Position numbers and translations under genes: made by a program. The notes under the pieces are model-generated. The model ran no database searches and was not told the DNA's origin. It was given only the letters and a program-made list of their open reading frames with translations. From the NCBI RefSeq assembly GCF_954871325.1, contig NC_088778.1, positions 11,417,882 through 11,481,881 of the forward strand: DNA of 64,000 nucleotides, written 5' to 3'. Origin of the DNA: Gordionus sp. m RMFG-2023. Taxonomy: Eukaryota > Nematomorpha > Gordioida > Chordodea > Parachordodidae. Positions 24,170 through 34,977 of the stretch are shown one piece after another; the stretch's first letter is position 1; every line of letters begins with the position of its first letter.

Positions 24170-25410
24170 TCAATTTTTTATAAAACAAAAATATATTATT
24201 ATAATATATAATAATACTATAAAAAAAAAGAATGGAGATGGTGTGGCGCAGGGAAACAAAAATGAAAAAGGGACGTAGGATAGCTCTTTAGCTAGAAGAC
24301 TACCATTGAAACTGATATAATTAGCTTTGAGAATCGCTATGGATAGTCGTTGACGAAGAAAAAAACCCTCTCGAGGTTCTTCTGAGAGTTTGCTGATTTG
24401 TGATCCTAAGTTTTTGAAAAATGCTAAGGCGAGTTTGCCGAAGGTGCCAAGAGTGGTTGATATGATTGGGATGAAGCAATGATCGTTCATTATTTCTGTG
24501 TATTTAGAAGTTTTAAGTTGTTCCTTCTGGTCAAGGATGTTGATGGCATGGTTGGATGGGGCCAAGGGGTCAATACAGGAATAGTCCCATACCAAAAGTT
24601 GGCCTCTCCTCCATGGGATTTGAGAGATCCCGTCAGGACGTTTACCGTCAGATCTAAAAAGACCCTGTGGTTCTAAAGTGGAAGGAATTTGGGCGGATTT
24701 CAGAGCATGTTGGATGATTGTATTACATTGCTTGTGTCTGATGAATCGTCCATTGCAGGAGCGACAATGTAAACTATGTCTACCCTTCGAGTTAACTGGC
24801 GAGTTGCACCCTGAGCAGATGTGAGGGTGAGTGATGGAACAATCTAGACGAATGCCGATGGCGTGGGTAAATTCATTGTTGGATAGTTGAAGCTGAAGAT
24901 TGGTAGATGGGATGGCCTCAAGAAACTCATGTCCTGTACCATTGAGCAGGGAAGAGAATAGGGTGCAGTCGGTAGATTGCATGCTAGATAAGAGAGTTTC
25001 AACGCAGCGAGCAACCACTGGTGCATCCCAGTCTTTCTGTCTATGGGTTGTGGGGGGATGAGAATCAGCATTGATCCTTGTTTTCCAAATATCCATAGCC
25101 ACGATTAAGGAAAGGTCTTCTTTAGAATTATGGGCGGTGGTTATTGGCTTTGTCAAGAGACTACTCGATATGAAAGTAGTTATTGCTAAGTCATGTGGAG
25201 ATCTGATTCCGAGACCACCAAATTTGGTTGGAAGAGTTGCTTGGGCCCAAGCGGTTTCATTGAATCTGATATTTACTATTTTTTCGGTTAAGTCCTTTAT
25301 TCCTTTTTCGTAAGTTTGGAGAGGAATAGGATATTTGAAAATTGGTGTTAACCAAAGTGCGTAAAGAATCCTTGGTATAAAAAAGAAATTTTTTAGCAAA
25401 AAAAGGACTT
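24170..25410 (-). pseudogene. LINE C-terminal part: zinc finger and restriction-like endonuclease
   Basis: The 409-codon frame starts at LLKNFFFIPRILYALWLTP, directly continuing the RT thumb after an indel in a T-run near 25400. It contains FGGLGIRSPHDLA. A cysteine/histidine cluster follows (CSGCNSPV, HSLHCRSCNGRFIRHKQCN). The endonuclease motif is GKRPDGISQIPW, then LLVWDYSCIDPLAPS. The last 35 codons (phenylalanine- and isoleucine-rich) probably read into the 3' untranslated region. The enzyme nicks target DNA to prime reverse transcription. Confidence 0.85.
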
Positions 25411-25520
25411 GTGTGATGGAAGAAGTGTAAAGATGTCCTCCAGTTTAAGGAGTATGTCAAGTGTGGAATGAAGAAAGGTGCTTATTGCCTCGTGTCCTCC
25501 TACAGGCGATCCTAGATGTG

Positions 25521-26471
25521 TTAATTCAACGCTTGTTGTGAATTTGAAATCGTGAGTGTTGGAAGCATAGAATTTAAATGTGAGAATTCAGATTTGCTCT
25601 GGTTAAGCGAAAGTCCAATGGCTGTGCCCATTTCTTTAATTATGTTGACTGCTTTGGTAATTTCACTACAGGGACCACTCAAGATTCCATCATCAATATA
25701 CCAAGCGTGGAGCGATAGAGTACATAAAGAGTTTATTGATTTTATCATGTCATTGATTCCAAAAGTAAAGAGAAGGGATCCGAGAGGGTCACCCTGTTGG
25801 ATACCCTCGACAGAAAGTATCTTTTCTTTGTTGAATTGTAAGATTGTTGGTGATTGGTAGCAAGAGAAAAGAAATTTGGTGTAATCGGGGAAATGGAAGC
25901 AAGTTGAATGTAGGAACGTGTTGTGCGAAAGAGTGTTGTAGGCGTTAGAGAAGTCAATTTTTACTAGGGATTCGTTTTTTGGGTTATTTTCAAGGTGAAT
26001 TCTTGTTAAGTGCACAGCAGCTTCACACCCACCAGGTATCCCTACACCAAGTTGGTAGGGGCTTAGAATGTGTGCGGCATCGTGTTTGATTCTAGATGCG
26101 ATTAATTTAGCGACCAATCTACGGTATGTTGAACCAATGGCGATGGGCCGAATGTCCTTGTTTGGTTTTTGGAGTGCGATGAGTCTGGCACCGAAGATTA
26201 AGGGGGTAATAAAGCTGGGTACCTCTCCATTTAGGATTTTGTTGACTAAGTTTGTGATTTTAGTGAGAATTGAAACCTGTGTACAGATCACAGGAGAGGT
26301 AATGTCCTGTAAAAAAATTGGTCTAATCCCATCTAGACCATGAACCGAATCCCGATGAAAAGATAGGATTGCTTTCCTTACTTCTTCCTGTGTGAAGTCT
26401 GCTGCACAATGGGAGTAGGGTTGGGGCAATATTGGCATAAATGTTGTTGTGGGATGCTTTGATCGAAGCAT
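25521..26471 (-). pseudogene. LINE reverse transcriptase domain (R2-like group)
   Basis: The open frame carries IRPIAIGSTYRRLVAKLIA and YQLGVGIPGGCEAAVH. Motif A follows (VKIDFSNAYNTLSH), then motif B (EGIQQGDPLGSLLF), the YIDD catalytic box (WYIDDGIL) and GLSLNQSKSEF. It is part of the LINE at 24170-27235. The coding sequence carries on downstream in another frame (LTHLGSPVGGHEAISTF), so a small indel near 25523 breaks it here. Upstream the ORF extends through KGALKLISTNDTLAESNLD. Confidence 0.85.
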
Positions 26472-26898
26472 AATTAAGGTATCTAAATTGGATTCCGCCA
26501 GAGTGTCATTGGTTGAAATGAGTTTGAGGGCCCCTTTGATATTAAGACTGTCAATTTTCTTTGAGGCTTTTTGTTCAAGTGGGGTTATTTTTTTTTTGTT
26601 TTTGGGATGTCTGGAGATTTGGGACTCATGAAGATGAATGTTGATGTTTAAACAGGCATCTTTTATTTGTTGAGTTAAGGATTTTTGGAGTGATATGTCA
26701 AGTATTTTAAAAGTATTGTACCCGAAATTTAGAAATTTTAACCATTCTTCTTCTTTGTTAAATTTTGCAAAAGAGAAGATATGCAGTTGCCGAGAGATTT
26801 AGCTACTTGTATTCTCGCTCCTTTGGGTATTCTCGTTATGATACTTGGTTTTGTGGAGTTAAGAAAAATATCTGAGAATGAGGCACCAATTTCTTGGT

Positions 26899-27090
26899 TT
26901 AGGGGGGGGGATCTATGAGAGGGAGGGGAAGCGAGTAAGTGATCTGAGAAAGAGGCGTGTGTTTTGAATGCGGACACCTGTTAGAGATTGGTCCATGAAC
27001 AAAAAATTCTCCATCATTTGTTAAATGTATTGGTTTCAGGCAGGATGGGCAGATTTTGCGTTCATGGGGGATGGCCATAGGTATAAAAAA
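26899..27090 (-). pseudogene. LINE N-terminal zinc-finger segment
   Basis: The plausible start is MAIPHERKICPSC near 27080, followed by the finger ICPSCLKPIHLTNDGEFFVH and NRCPHS. The frame is lost in a run of nine Gs (26901 onward, plus strand) and resumes in the adjacent frame as QEIGASFSDIFLNSTKPSI and IPKGARIQVAKSLGN. The finger probably guides the LINE to its target DNA. Confidence 0.7.
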
Positions 27091-27235
27091 AATGCAGCCA
27101 ATAATAAAGCAAAAGCGCCTGTGAGAGGTCTGTTGATTGATGAGCAAAAATAGCGAAGGAATGATGAATATGTATGTCAGAAAAATCGAGCAACGAGTGA
27201 GAAAGATGCTCAATATGAGAGGTTTCAAATAAAAA

Positions 27236-27841
27236 AAAGGATTAATTATTAAAATAATATATTTAGAAAAACAATTAATTTTTTTTAAAGTTCAAGTTTT
27301 TAGTTCTCCATTGTTTTTTAATTTTCTACTTCAATTTTTTTATTATTATATAATTTTGAATATGTTATTAAAAATATATATAAAAACATGTGTATGACAA
27401 CTTAAAATTAAAGGATTAGTAAATTAAGATTTATATATCTTTTAATGTTTATGACAACAAACCTTTAAAATTTATATATACATTTTTCTTCTTTACAAAG
27501 GTTACTCTAATCTGCTTTTACAAATAGAAAAATATATCTATATCTTTGGTCAACTGTCAAGAAAATGAAGAAGATACAAAATTCTTTTAAATTAATTTAT
27601 TTTCTATAAGAAACAACTATCTTATTTAAAATGTCAAAAATATTGTATCTTCGATACAAGTATTCGCAGTACTACCCATAGTTGTTCATTTTCCTCCACG
27701 AAATATCATAATCCGTTACTAATATATTACGGAATTTTTTTGTAATATAAATTTAAAAAATATCAATCTTGATAATTAAATAGCATCCATTTAAAATGCA
27801 ATTTTTATGTAAAATATCATCTGCTTGGAAAAATATATGTT
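27236..27841. other. AT-rich spacer
   Basis: No gene or element is recognisable. Confidence 0.4.
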
Positions 27842-27844
27842 TTA

Positions 27845-27976
27845 GGCTGCTGTATTAATATCGGATTTAGAATCGCGATTCAAAAATCAATTGCATTTCA
27901 ATAATCTTTCATCATACTATTTTACGTGTAATTGCTTTTTGAGTCGCTATCCAAACTTCGATATCAAAATACAGTC
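27845..27976. mobile_element. 132-bp foldback MITE, PIF/Harbinger-like (TTA duplications)
   Basis: The arms are near-complete inverted copies (GCTGTATTAATATCG, then GCGATTCAAAAATCAATT, against the complement of the right arm), flanked by TTA at 27842-27844 and 27977-27979. The 3-bp TTA duplication points to the PIF/Harbinger group. The element is almost all hairpin. Confidence 0.65.
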
Positions 27977-28496
27977 TTAAGTATCTATTTTCTAACGGAT
28001 TGGAAAACCGTTTGTTACCGCCTTTTATCAGAAATATAGATTGTATTTTTTTTATCGGAAGAGTTAGTATGGGGATCTATCCCATTCTAGGTATCGTGTT
28101 TTGCGGACGTGTCTGATTTTATTAACTTGGCAGTAATGAAAAACATAAAGAAGATACTGATTTGATGACTCTGTAGCAGAGTAATAATAAAATATTTAAG
28201 CTAGAATTAGTAAAAATATTATCTATCAAAAACGAAAATAATGAATTCTATGTAATCGATTCCTTAAATAAATTAAACAATTTATAATAAAATCACCTCT
28301 ACTTTAAAGCAATCTAAAATTTGTCCTTTAAATTAACCCCTTGAAGTTTCGATCAATTAAAAAAGAATTAAATAAATTTTGGTTCGTCTCTAAATATTTT
28401 TCCAAATTAAATATTTATGGGAAAGAATTCAATTTATAAGAAATATCTTCATATTAGTTTTTTTTCTTTCAAAAAATATTTATTTTTACAATTTTA

Positions 28497-28723
28497 GGGA
28501 TGTGTCCTAGGTCGGCTTAATTTGGATATTTAATTGCTTTCTAGTATAGCTTAGAAAGCATTTGATCGAGGACACCCTATTTTAAGTATTTGGTGGAATT
28601 GCTATTTTTCGTATTTTCTTCTCATTTTTTAAAAATTTTTTGCTTTTTTGATTATTTAGCCGATACTTAAAAGAAGGCTAAATTTTCGGGTAGTAAGTAT
28701 TAAGCCGACTTAGGACATAGCCT
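28497..28723. mobile_element. 227-bp MITE, PIF/Harbinger-like (TTA duplications)
   Basis: Inverted ends GGGATGTGTCCTAGGTCGGC (left) and GGCTATGTCCTAAGTCGGC (right, complement), flanked by TTA at 28494-28496 and 28724-28726. The middle is AT-rich and non-coding. Confidence 0.7.
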
Positions 28724-29292
28724 TAAAGATTTTTAGAACCTAGTTTTTTTAAAAAAAAAATTGTTAATCTTTTTAGAAATATATATCAAATTGGGATTTT
28801 AGTTGAGGATTTTCACATGGCATACGAACATTTATTCAATCAGCTGGAAAATAATAAGGATTAGCTTTACATAAATTTACTCCTCATATTCTCAATTCTC
28901 GTTTCAAAAAATAGTTATCCTTATAATTTTTTATCTGAGCAAAAATAATCTATTGTAATAAGTTTCATTTTCATCGCAAACACAATTTTATTTTTGTCAT
29001 ATTTTCTTTCCAGTGTCAAAAACATATTTTTATGCTATCGCTGATAAATTATATAAGTATCAAAGTGACCACAAGATTTATCGAATCTCATATTTAAATC
29101 AGGGTTGTGCATTTGACCGGTCAAATACAATTCGGTCAATTAACCGATATTTGACCGGTCAAATATGGTCAAATATGGTCAAATTCAAATAAATGTTTTT
29201 TACACCAATATTAACTTTATTTTGCATTTATATAATATTATAATAAATCTATGTATAATAATAAATATCATAATATTTTTTAATTCATTCTA

Positions 29293-31234
29293 TAGTCAAT
29301 GTTTCACCCTCCGTTGCAGAGTCTTGTTCCGATTCATATTCAATATCATTATTTTCTTTAATATTTTTAATCAATCTTAAATTATGATACACTCTTATTA
29401 ATTTTCCTGCTGTAGAAACCTTTAATCTATTTCTGTTTTTCGTGTGAATATTGCCCTAAACCGACCAATTTCTTTCAGAAGAAGAAGTCGAACTAGGAAA
29501 TGTTAGTAAAATATTAGCGACTTCTCTTAATGGGCAAGGTGGGCAAAATGCATTCCACCAACTTGAGGCCGAAATTTGATTGTTTCTTATGGAAGTTACA
29601 ACTTTCCACATATTATGGCTATTAAATATACCGCTTTTCCTTCTGAAATTTACTATATTACTCAAAATATTTTGATTATCACCACCTTGTAAAATACCCA
29701 ATTCTTGTATTATATTACATGCTTCATCAAATTCAGTATTAGTAAGATGCTCCCCTTGATATTGGGGGTCCAATAAATAAGCAGCATTGTGAGCACATGT
29801 ATTTAGATCAGTTTTTCTCTTTTCAAACATAACCTTAATTTTTTTTTCTTGAGATGGAGAAAATATAGAATCATGGCATGATTGTATTATGTGTTTTTCC
29901 AAATTAAGCATCTCGTTTTTTACTTGGGCCAAAGTACATTTATCCCCTTGCACTTTCAACATTGAGGTAGCTAAAGGCGTCCAAAATTCTTCGTTTAATA
30001 TATTATTGGTAATTTCTATGGGACAAATATCACAAACAGCTTCTTCAACAACTGATGCTTTTAGAGCTTTCTTGCATATTTGAATTTGTTCCATACATTT
30101 TATTGACGATGCCCATCTTGTTTGGCTAATTGTACTTAATGTAGATGGTATGCCATGAAGATTATTATTACGGGAAAATACTGCAGCTGGTATGTGTTTA
30201 TTCTTGAAAAATTTAACAATTTTTTTAATTATTGAAATATGGTCACTGAAGGCGTTCAATCGTTCAAAATCGTGAAAGAATAACTGCAATGTATGCGCTG
30301 CAAAACCATAACATTGTATATGATTATAAATAGATTCAGATTTTAGAATTCTCCAGGCTGCTTTCATGTTAGCGGCATTATCAGTAACTAAAGAATATAC
30401 TTTTACCGGATTCAATTCATGAATTACATTTTTAAATTCCTGGGCAATATAATCTGCCGTATGGCGATTTTCCTCAGTATTTAGAAATTTGTAGAACACT
30501 GGAACAGGCGTCATCACCATAAAATTATTAATACTCTCGTTTCTAATGTTGCTTCAGCCATCTGATACAATTGATAAGTAAGGAGCTTTATCTATTATAT
30601 CTGCAACTCTCACCTCCATATCACCTGACGCTTTGTCTAAAAGATATCCAGCCAGCTGCCTTCTCCTGGGTAATGTGTAAATAGGACGTATTTTTTTAAA
30701 AAATTCTTGGATGTAGGGATTTTCAGTGATGTGGAAAGGTAAATTGCTCGCATATACAGCCTTTGCAAACTATTGATCCAGCTCATTTTTTTCTTTGGGA
30801 TTAATTCTATCTATGAAACCGGTTATACAAGATTGAGATTTATATTTAATCGCCTTGCTTGTAGATTGATTAGAAATAATGGAATCAAATTCTCCTGAGT
30901 CATAAGACAAAATATTGTTCATTTGATAATCATTCTCACTAATTTCACCCAATTCTTCATTAGAGTTAACTTAGAAGTATTACAAATTACATTTGTGATA
31001 TTTTTTGTAGAGGTTGATATTTTGGAATTTGAATAAAATTTTTCCTTAATTATAACAGGGCACATAGTACAGCTGCTTAATAAATGTTTGACCATTATCA
31101 ACGTGAGTGATATAGGACATCTTGCAAAACTTGCACACCGCTTTAACTGATTTACCATCGCGTACTTCTTGAAAATGTTTCCAAACATGATGCTTTGGTT
31201 TGACCATAATCCCTAATATATTAAAATTTAACAA
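29293..31234 (-). pseudogene. hAT transposase, full-length but broken
   Basis: Order on the minus strand: BED-type finger (HVWKHFQEV, AVCKFCKMSY); linker (CITGFIDRINPKEKNELDQ); FFKKIRPIYTLPRRRQLAG; the catalytic region (LSIVSDG, VYSLVTDNAANMKAAW, CYGFAAHTLQLFFHD, SQTRWASSIKCMEQ); and the C-terminal dimerisation part (CPLREVANILLTFPSSTSSS, ERNWSV). In-frame stops lie near 30770, at SDG*SN near 30557 and right after ERNWSV at 29456. A frameshift lies in the BED region near 31100. The C-terminus continues past the last stop (GNIHTKNRNRL, VYHNLRLI). The longest open piece is 354 codons (29456-30520). Confidence 0.9.
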
Positions 31235-31647
31235 AAAATGATTTTGATTATTGTAAAGTTAATCAATCTTAACTATTTTATAATTATCGACCAATTATTC
31301 CAATAATTTCACCCGTTACTGGTTAACGGTGCATACATGATTTTAACATAGTAGTTTTTTTTTAAAAAATAATAAAAAAGATTTTTATATAGTTCAGACA
31401 TTGTACTTCAAAACTGGAAAAGAAAAATATGAAAAAAATATTTTTTTATGCCCCTAAGAAACCCTCAAACTTTGCGAATTTATGAGGTCTAAAATGCAAA
31501 ATTTTCTAAGTGATCTCACGAGCATATTATAAAATTATTTCGATGAAAACTAGTCTTTATATATTCTTTATAGATATATCAATATTTATCAATCATTTTT
31601 GAATTTTTAAATAATTAATATTTTAGTAGGTAACCACATAAAGTTGA

Positions 31648-31674
31648 CTGGTGCATATATGCACCGTTAACCAT
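31648..31674 (-). repeat. 27-bp inverted repeat, left member (piggyBac internal end)
   Basis: Perfect complement of 33960-33986. It contains the 16-bp palindrome GGTGCATATATGCACC followed by GTTAACCAT. TTAA lies at 31667-31670. Confidence 0.9.
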
Positions 31675-32147
31675 CTAGCAGTATATATTATTTAAAAAAA
31701 TTCAAACAAATGAAATTTAACATAATGAATTATAATTTTTTATATTATACTTAAAACCACTACCGTCACTAAGGGTGGGAAGGGGAGGGGTGGGTGGCTC
31801 GAGCCCCTTAAGAATTTTTAAAAAAAATTTTATACCCAAAAAAGACCTTTTGAAAATAATTTAAAAAAATTTTTCTCCCCTGAGATTAAATCGAATAATA
31901 TATTGTTCCTATTATAATTTTTTATCCCGATCAAATTGTATGAAATTATTAGGTTCATAAATATTCAAAAGTTTAAAATTATTTTTAGCCTCTTCCTTTC
32001 TGAAGATTTTATTTTATTTATATAAAATATTATGCACCTGTTTTGTCAATTCAATCAAAATTATCAAAATAATAGATGACTAATAAAAAAATCAAGATTC
32101 TACGAAAATAATTTGTCTAGATATTTAATTTTTAATAAATTTTTTTA

Positions 32148-33854
32148 ATGAAACGTTTTCTAACAATTGAACAAGCGCTTGCTCAACTTTTTGAAGAGGA
32201 ACCAATTGAAGAAAGAGATATGGTTATAATTCCGCCAAACCCCTCTGCAGTTAGTGATGAAGAAGATTTCGATGAAAATGACTTAACAAATGTCGGAGTT
32301 TTGCCTTCAGATACAGCTGGAGAATTGGAGATTCATAATTCAGTTGATGACGACCTTCCAGAACCATATTCTACAAGAAGCTATTCTCGAATTTCTCACA
32401 ATTTAAAATGGAGAAAAACGGATGCAATATATTCTTCAAGCCCTTTCAATGGAGAAAAGGAAGATGTAATAAAACTTGAAAATGATTTACATGGTAAAAG
32501 TCCATCAGATATATTTTGTTTAATTTTCGACGAAGACTTATATTCCCTAATTGTAGAACAAAGTAATATTTATGCTAAACAAATGAATAGACCTAACATA
32601 TGCATAACCATCCAAGATATTCAGAGATTTATTGGAATTCTATTATTTACTGGATATCATTCTCTCCCACAAGAAAGAATGTACTGGTCTAATGACAGCG
32701 ATATTTCTATTCCAATAATCCGGGATACAATGACCCAATTACAATTTCGAAATTTGAAATATAATATCCATTTGGCAGACAATACTAAAATAGATATACA
32801 TGATAGATTTTATAAAGTTAGGCCTTACATTAATATATTGAATAATAAATTTCAGCAATTCGGAATTTTTAAACATCATTTATCAATAGATGAACAGATG
32901 ATACCATATCGAGGAAGACATTCTTGCAAAATGTTCATAAAAGGAAAACCAATTAGATTCGAATACAAGTCTTGGATATTGGCCTCTTCCGACGGTTACG
33001 TATTCTCATTTGATATATATCAAGGAAAAAGCGAAAATAAATATGAATATGGATTAGGTGGAAATGTAATCATAAAATTATTAAAGGCATTGCAAAAACC
33101 AAATTATCATAAAATATATTTTGATAATTTCTTTACATCATACTTAAAACAAATGGGATATTTTGCAACTGGAACTGTGAGGGACAATAGAATAGAGCAT
33201 TGCCCAGTTGAATCTATAAAGGTTGTAGCAAAAAAAGAAAGAGGATATTATGATTATAGGTTTGAAAAATTAAACGAAATATTTGTAGTTCGTTGGAATG
33301 ATAATTCGGTGGTGACCGTTGCATCGACATGCCACACTATCTCTTTGCTTTCTAATGTTTCAAGGTATTCTAAGAAAATATCTTCTAAAATAAAAATTCT
33401 TCAGCCAAATATGGTAACTGCTTATAACAAACACATGGGTGGAGTTGATCTATGTGATAATCTAATATCTACATATAGAATAAAAATAAGAGGAAAAAAA
33501 TGGTGGTGGCCAATATTCACCAATTTTATTGATGTAGCTTTGGTAAATTCATGGAAAATCTGGAAATTCGTGAATCGAGATGACAAGAAGAGTTTGCTTG
33601 CATTTAGACGAGAAGTTACTAACTACCTCCTTCGAACGCCAGTAAAAATTGAAAAAAATTCAAGTACAGGTCACGCCAGCCAGTTTGCATTACAGTGTGA
33701 AAACCCTATTGATTCATCTGGACATTATTTATCCAAAATTATAGATGGAAAAAGACGAAGATGCAGATATTGCCATACGCACTCAAGATATATGTGCCAA
33801 ACATGTCAAATCGCACTCCATATTAAATGTTTCAAGGATTTTCATAATATATAA
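32148..33854 (+). CDS. piggyBac transposase, 568 codons, uninterrupted
   Basis: This is a DDE-type cut-and-paste transposase. The catalytic aspartates sit in the standard places: D248 in LSIDEQMIPYRGRHSCK, D326 in IYFDNFFTSYL, D434 and D437 in MGGVDLCDNLISTYR. The first two are 78 residues apart, as in the reference piggyBac (268 and 346). RGKKWWWPIFTNFIDVALVN follows. Residues about 530-567 form the C-terminal cysteine-rich finger (RCRYCHTHSRYMCQTCQ, HIKCFKDFH) used for binding the ends. The N-terminus is acidic, as in the family. The start at 32148 gives a full family length and no break is visible, unlike the surrounding hAT. The 27-bp inverted pair flanks it at about 475 and 105 bp. It is potentially functional or recently so. 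Confidence 0.95.
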   Translation: MKRFLTIEQALAQLFEEEPIEERDMVIIPPNPSAVSDEEDFDENDLTNVGVLPSDTAGELEIHNSVDDDLPEPYSTRSYSRISHNLKWRKTDAIYSSSPFNGEKEDVIKLENDLHGKSPSDIFCLIFDEDLYSLIVEQSNIYAKQMNRPNICITIQDIQRFIGILLFTGYHSLPQERMYWSNDSDISIPIIRDTMTQLQFRNLKYNIHLADNTKIDIHDRFYKVRPYINILNNKFQQFGIFKHHLSIDEQMIPYRGRHSCKMFIKGKPIRFEYKSWILASSDGYVFSFDIYQGKSENKYEYGLGGNVIIKLLKALQKPNYHKIYFDNFFTSYLKQMGYFATGTVRDNRIEHCPVESIKVVAKKERGYYDYRFEKLNEIFVVRWNDNSVVTVASTCHTISLLSNVSRYSKKISSKIKILQPNMVTAYNKHMGGVDLCDNLISTYRIKIRGKKWWWPIFTNFIDVALVNSWKIWKFVNRDDKKSLLAFRREVTNYLLRTPVKIEKNSSTGHASQFALQCENPIDSSGHYLSKIIDGKRRRCRYCHTHSRYMCQTCQIALHIKCFKDFHNI

Positions 33855-33959
33855 ACATTTTCTCGTTTTTATTATAAATTACAAAAAAAGAATAAAGATA
33901 TTTGTTGTTTTTTTGATCTTATAGTATTTTATATAATTTTTATCTTTTTTAACCTCTTA

Positions 33960-33986
33960 ATGGTTAACGGTGCATATATGCACCAG
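33960..33986 (+). repeat. 27-bp inverted repeat, right member (piggyBac internal end)
   Basis: Perfect complement of 31648-31674. Just upstream is TTAACCTCTTAATGG (33949), which looks like a piggyBac end read outward. TTAA lies at 33964-33967. Confidence 0.9.
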
Positions 33987-34977
33987 GCTAGATTTTCTAT
34001 TTAGGATTATTTTTTTTGGCTGATTTTTTTAGAATATCATATTTGAGCATTAATCAATATAATTTGAAAAAATTGAGTATTTTTATCCACTAGAAAAATC
34101 TTGACCATTAATGGGTTATTATAAATATAATATAATATATATAACTTTTTACCAGAATTGAATAATATTCCGTAAATCTGACCAGAACAATTAAAATGAA
34201 AATTAATTTTAAAAACCAAATATAGCAAGTGTAAGTAAAACAAATGAGAATTAATATAATTTATACTCGGCTAAATATTAAATAAAATTTAAATTTATTA
34301 AAAAATAAGAATGAAAAAATTATATTATGATTATAATAAATCGGGTATTTTTATTTTTTTAAGAAAAATGAATTGAAAAAAATGAAGAAGGCGAGAAACG
34401 GCAATGATTAGGCAAAAAAATAACTAAAAATATTACTATATTTAGGAAAATTACATATTTATATTTTAACAATAAAAAAATTCTTTTGTTTTTAACAATT
34501 CATGATACAAATAATTTTTTAAATAATTGTAACCTAATAAGATTGATAAACATGCTTTTAATGCATACTAGTTAATTATATCAAAATATTTATTCGCCAT
34601 TAATATTTTAGAGTATTTGACCGTATTTGACGGGTCAAATATTCCTCGCGGTCAATTGACCGACATGCCAACCCTGATTTAAATATATGCCTAAAATATA
34701 TTATTTGTTATTCTAAATTCGATTCGTATTTTATGAATACGAATAGCACAAGATTCAAAATTATTCATATATTCGAAATTATTCGTATTATTTGAAATTA
34801 TTCGTATTATTCGAAATTATTTATTTATAAATATTAGTAATTTTTCGTAAATATTTTATTTTTTCATTAATATTCGTAAATCGTAAGTAAATAATAAAAA
34901 AAAAGTAATTAAATTTTCCTAGTGGATATCATTTCGTTTTATTTTATTTCCTATTTTTTATATATTCATAAATCAAA

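Larger units (their letters stand above)
24170..27235 (-). mobile_element. Nearly full-length LINE with restriction-like endonuclease (R2/NeSL/CRE-type group)
   Basis: On the minus strand the order is: an N-terminal zinc finger (ICPSCLKPIH, then HGPISNRCPH) near 27080-26990; a linker with IPKGARIQVAKSLGN (about 26780-26830); reverse transcriptase (about 26480-25400); then a C-terminal CCHC-like finger and endonuclease (about 24800-24550). This single-ORF order with a C-terminal PD-(D/E)XK-type endonuclease is that of early-branching LINEs. The exact 5' and 3' ends and a target duplication are not visible. A few frameshifts break the ORF. Confidence 0.8.
31306..34120 (+). mobile_element. piggyBac element nested in the hAT
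   Basis: Outer ends: about 31307 (CACCCGTTACTGGTTAACGG) and about 34104-34118 (complement AACCCATTAATGGTCAA), an imperfect inverted pair. The TTAA targets expected outside are not clean. Inside, a perfect 27-bp inverted pair lies at 31648-31674 and 33960-33986. It includes GTTAAC and the 16-bp palindrome GGTGCATATATGCACC. The transposase ORF lies between them. The insertion is bracketed by hAT sequence on both sides, which confirms its limits to within tens of bases. Exact ends remain uncertain. Confidence 0.7.
29100..34676 (-). mobile_element. hAT element with perfect TSD, interrupted by a piggyBac
   Basis: The ends begin CAGGGTTG on both sides, and the inner segments (TTTGACCGGTCAA, CGGTCAATT) recur as subterminal repeats. 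The flanks are perfect ATTTAAAT copies at 29092-29099 and 34677-34684. Minus-strand transposase remnants run from a BED finger (about 31234-31100) to the C-terminus (about 29293). A piggyBac of roughly 2.8 kb (about 31306-34120) sits upstream of the transposase. Without it the hAT would be about 2.8 kb, normal for the family. Confidence 0.92.

Noticed and set aside
24479-26631. Plus-strand open frames across the second LINE
   Set aside because: Antisense shadows; the minus strand carries the RT and endonuclease motifs.
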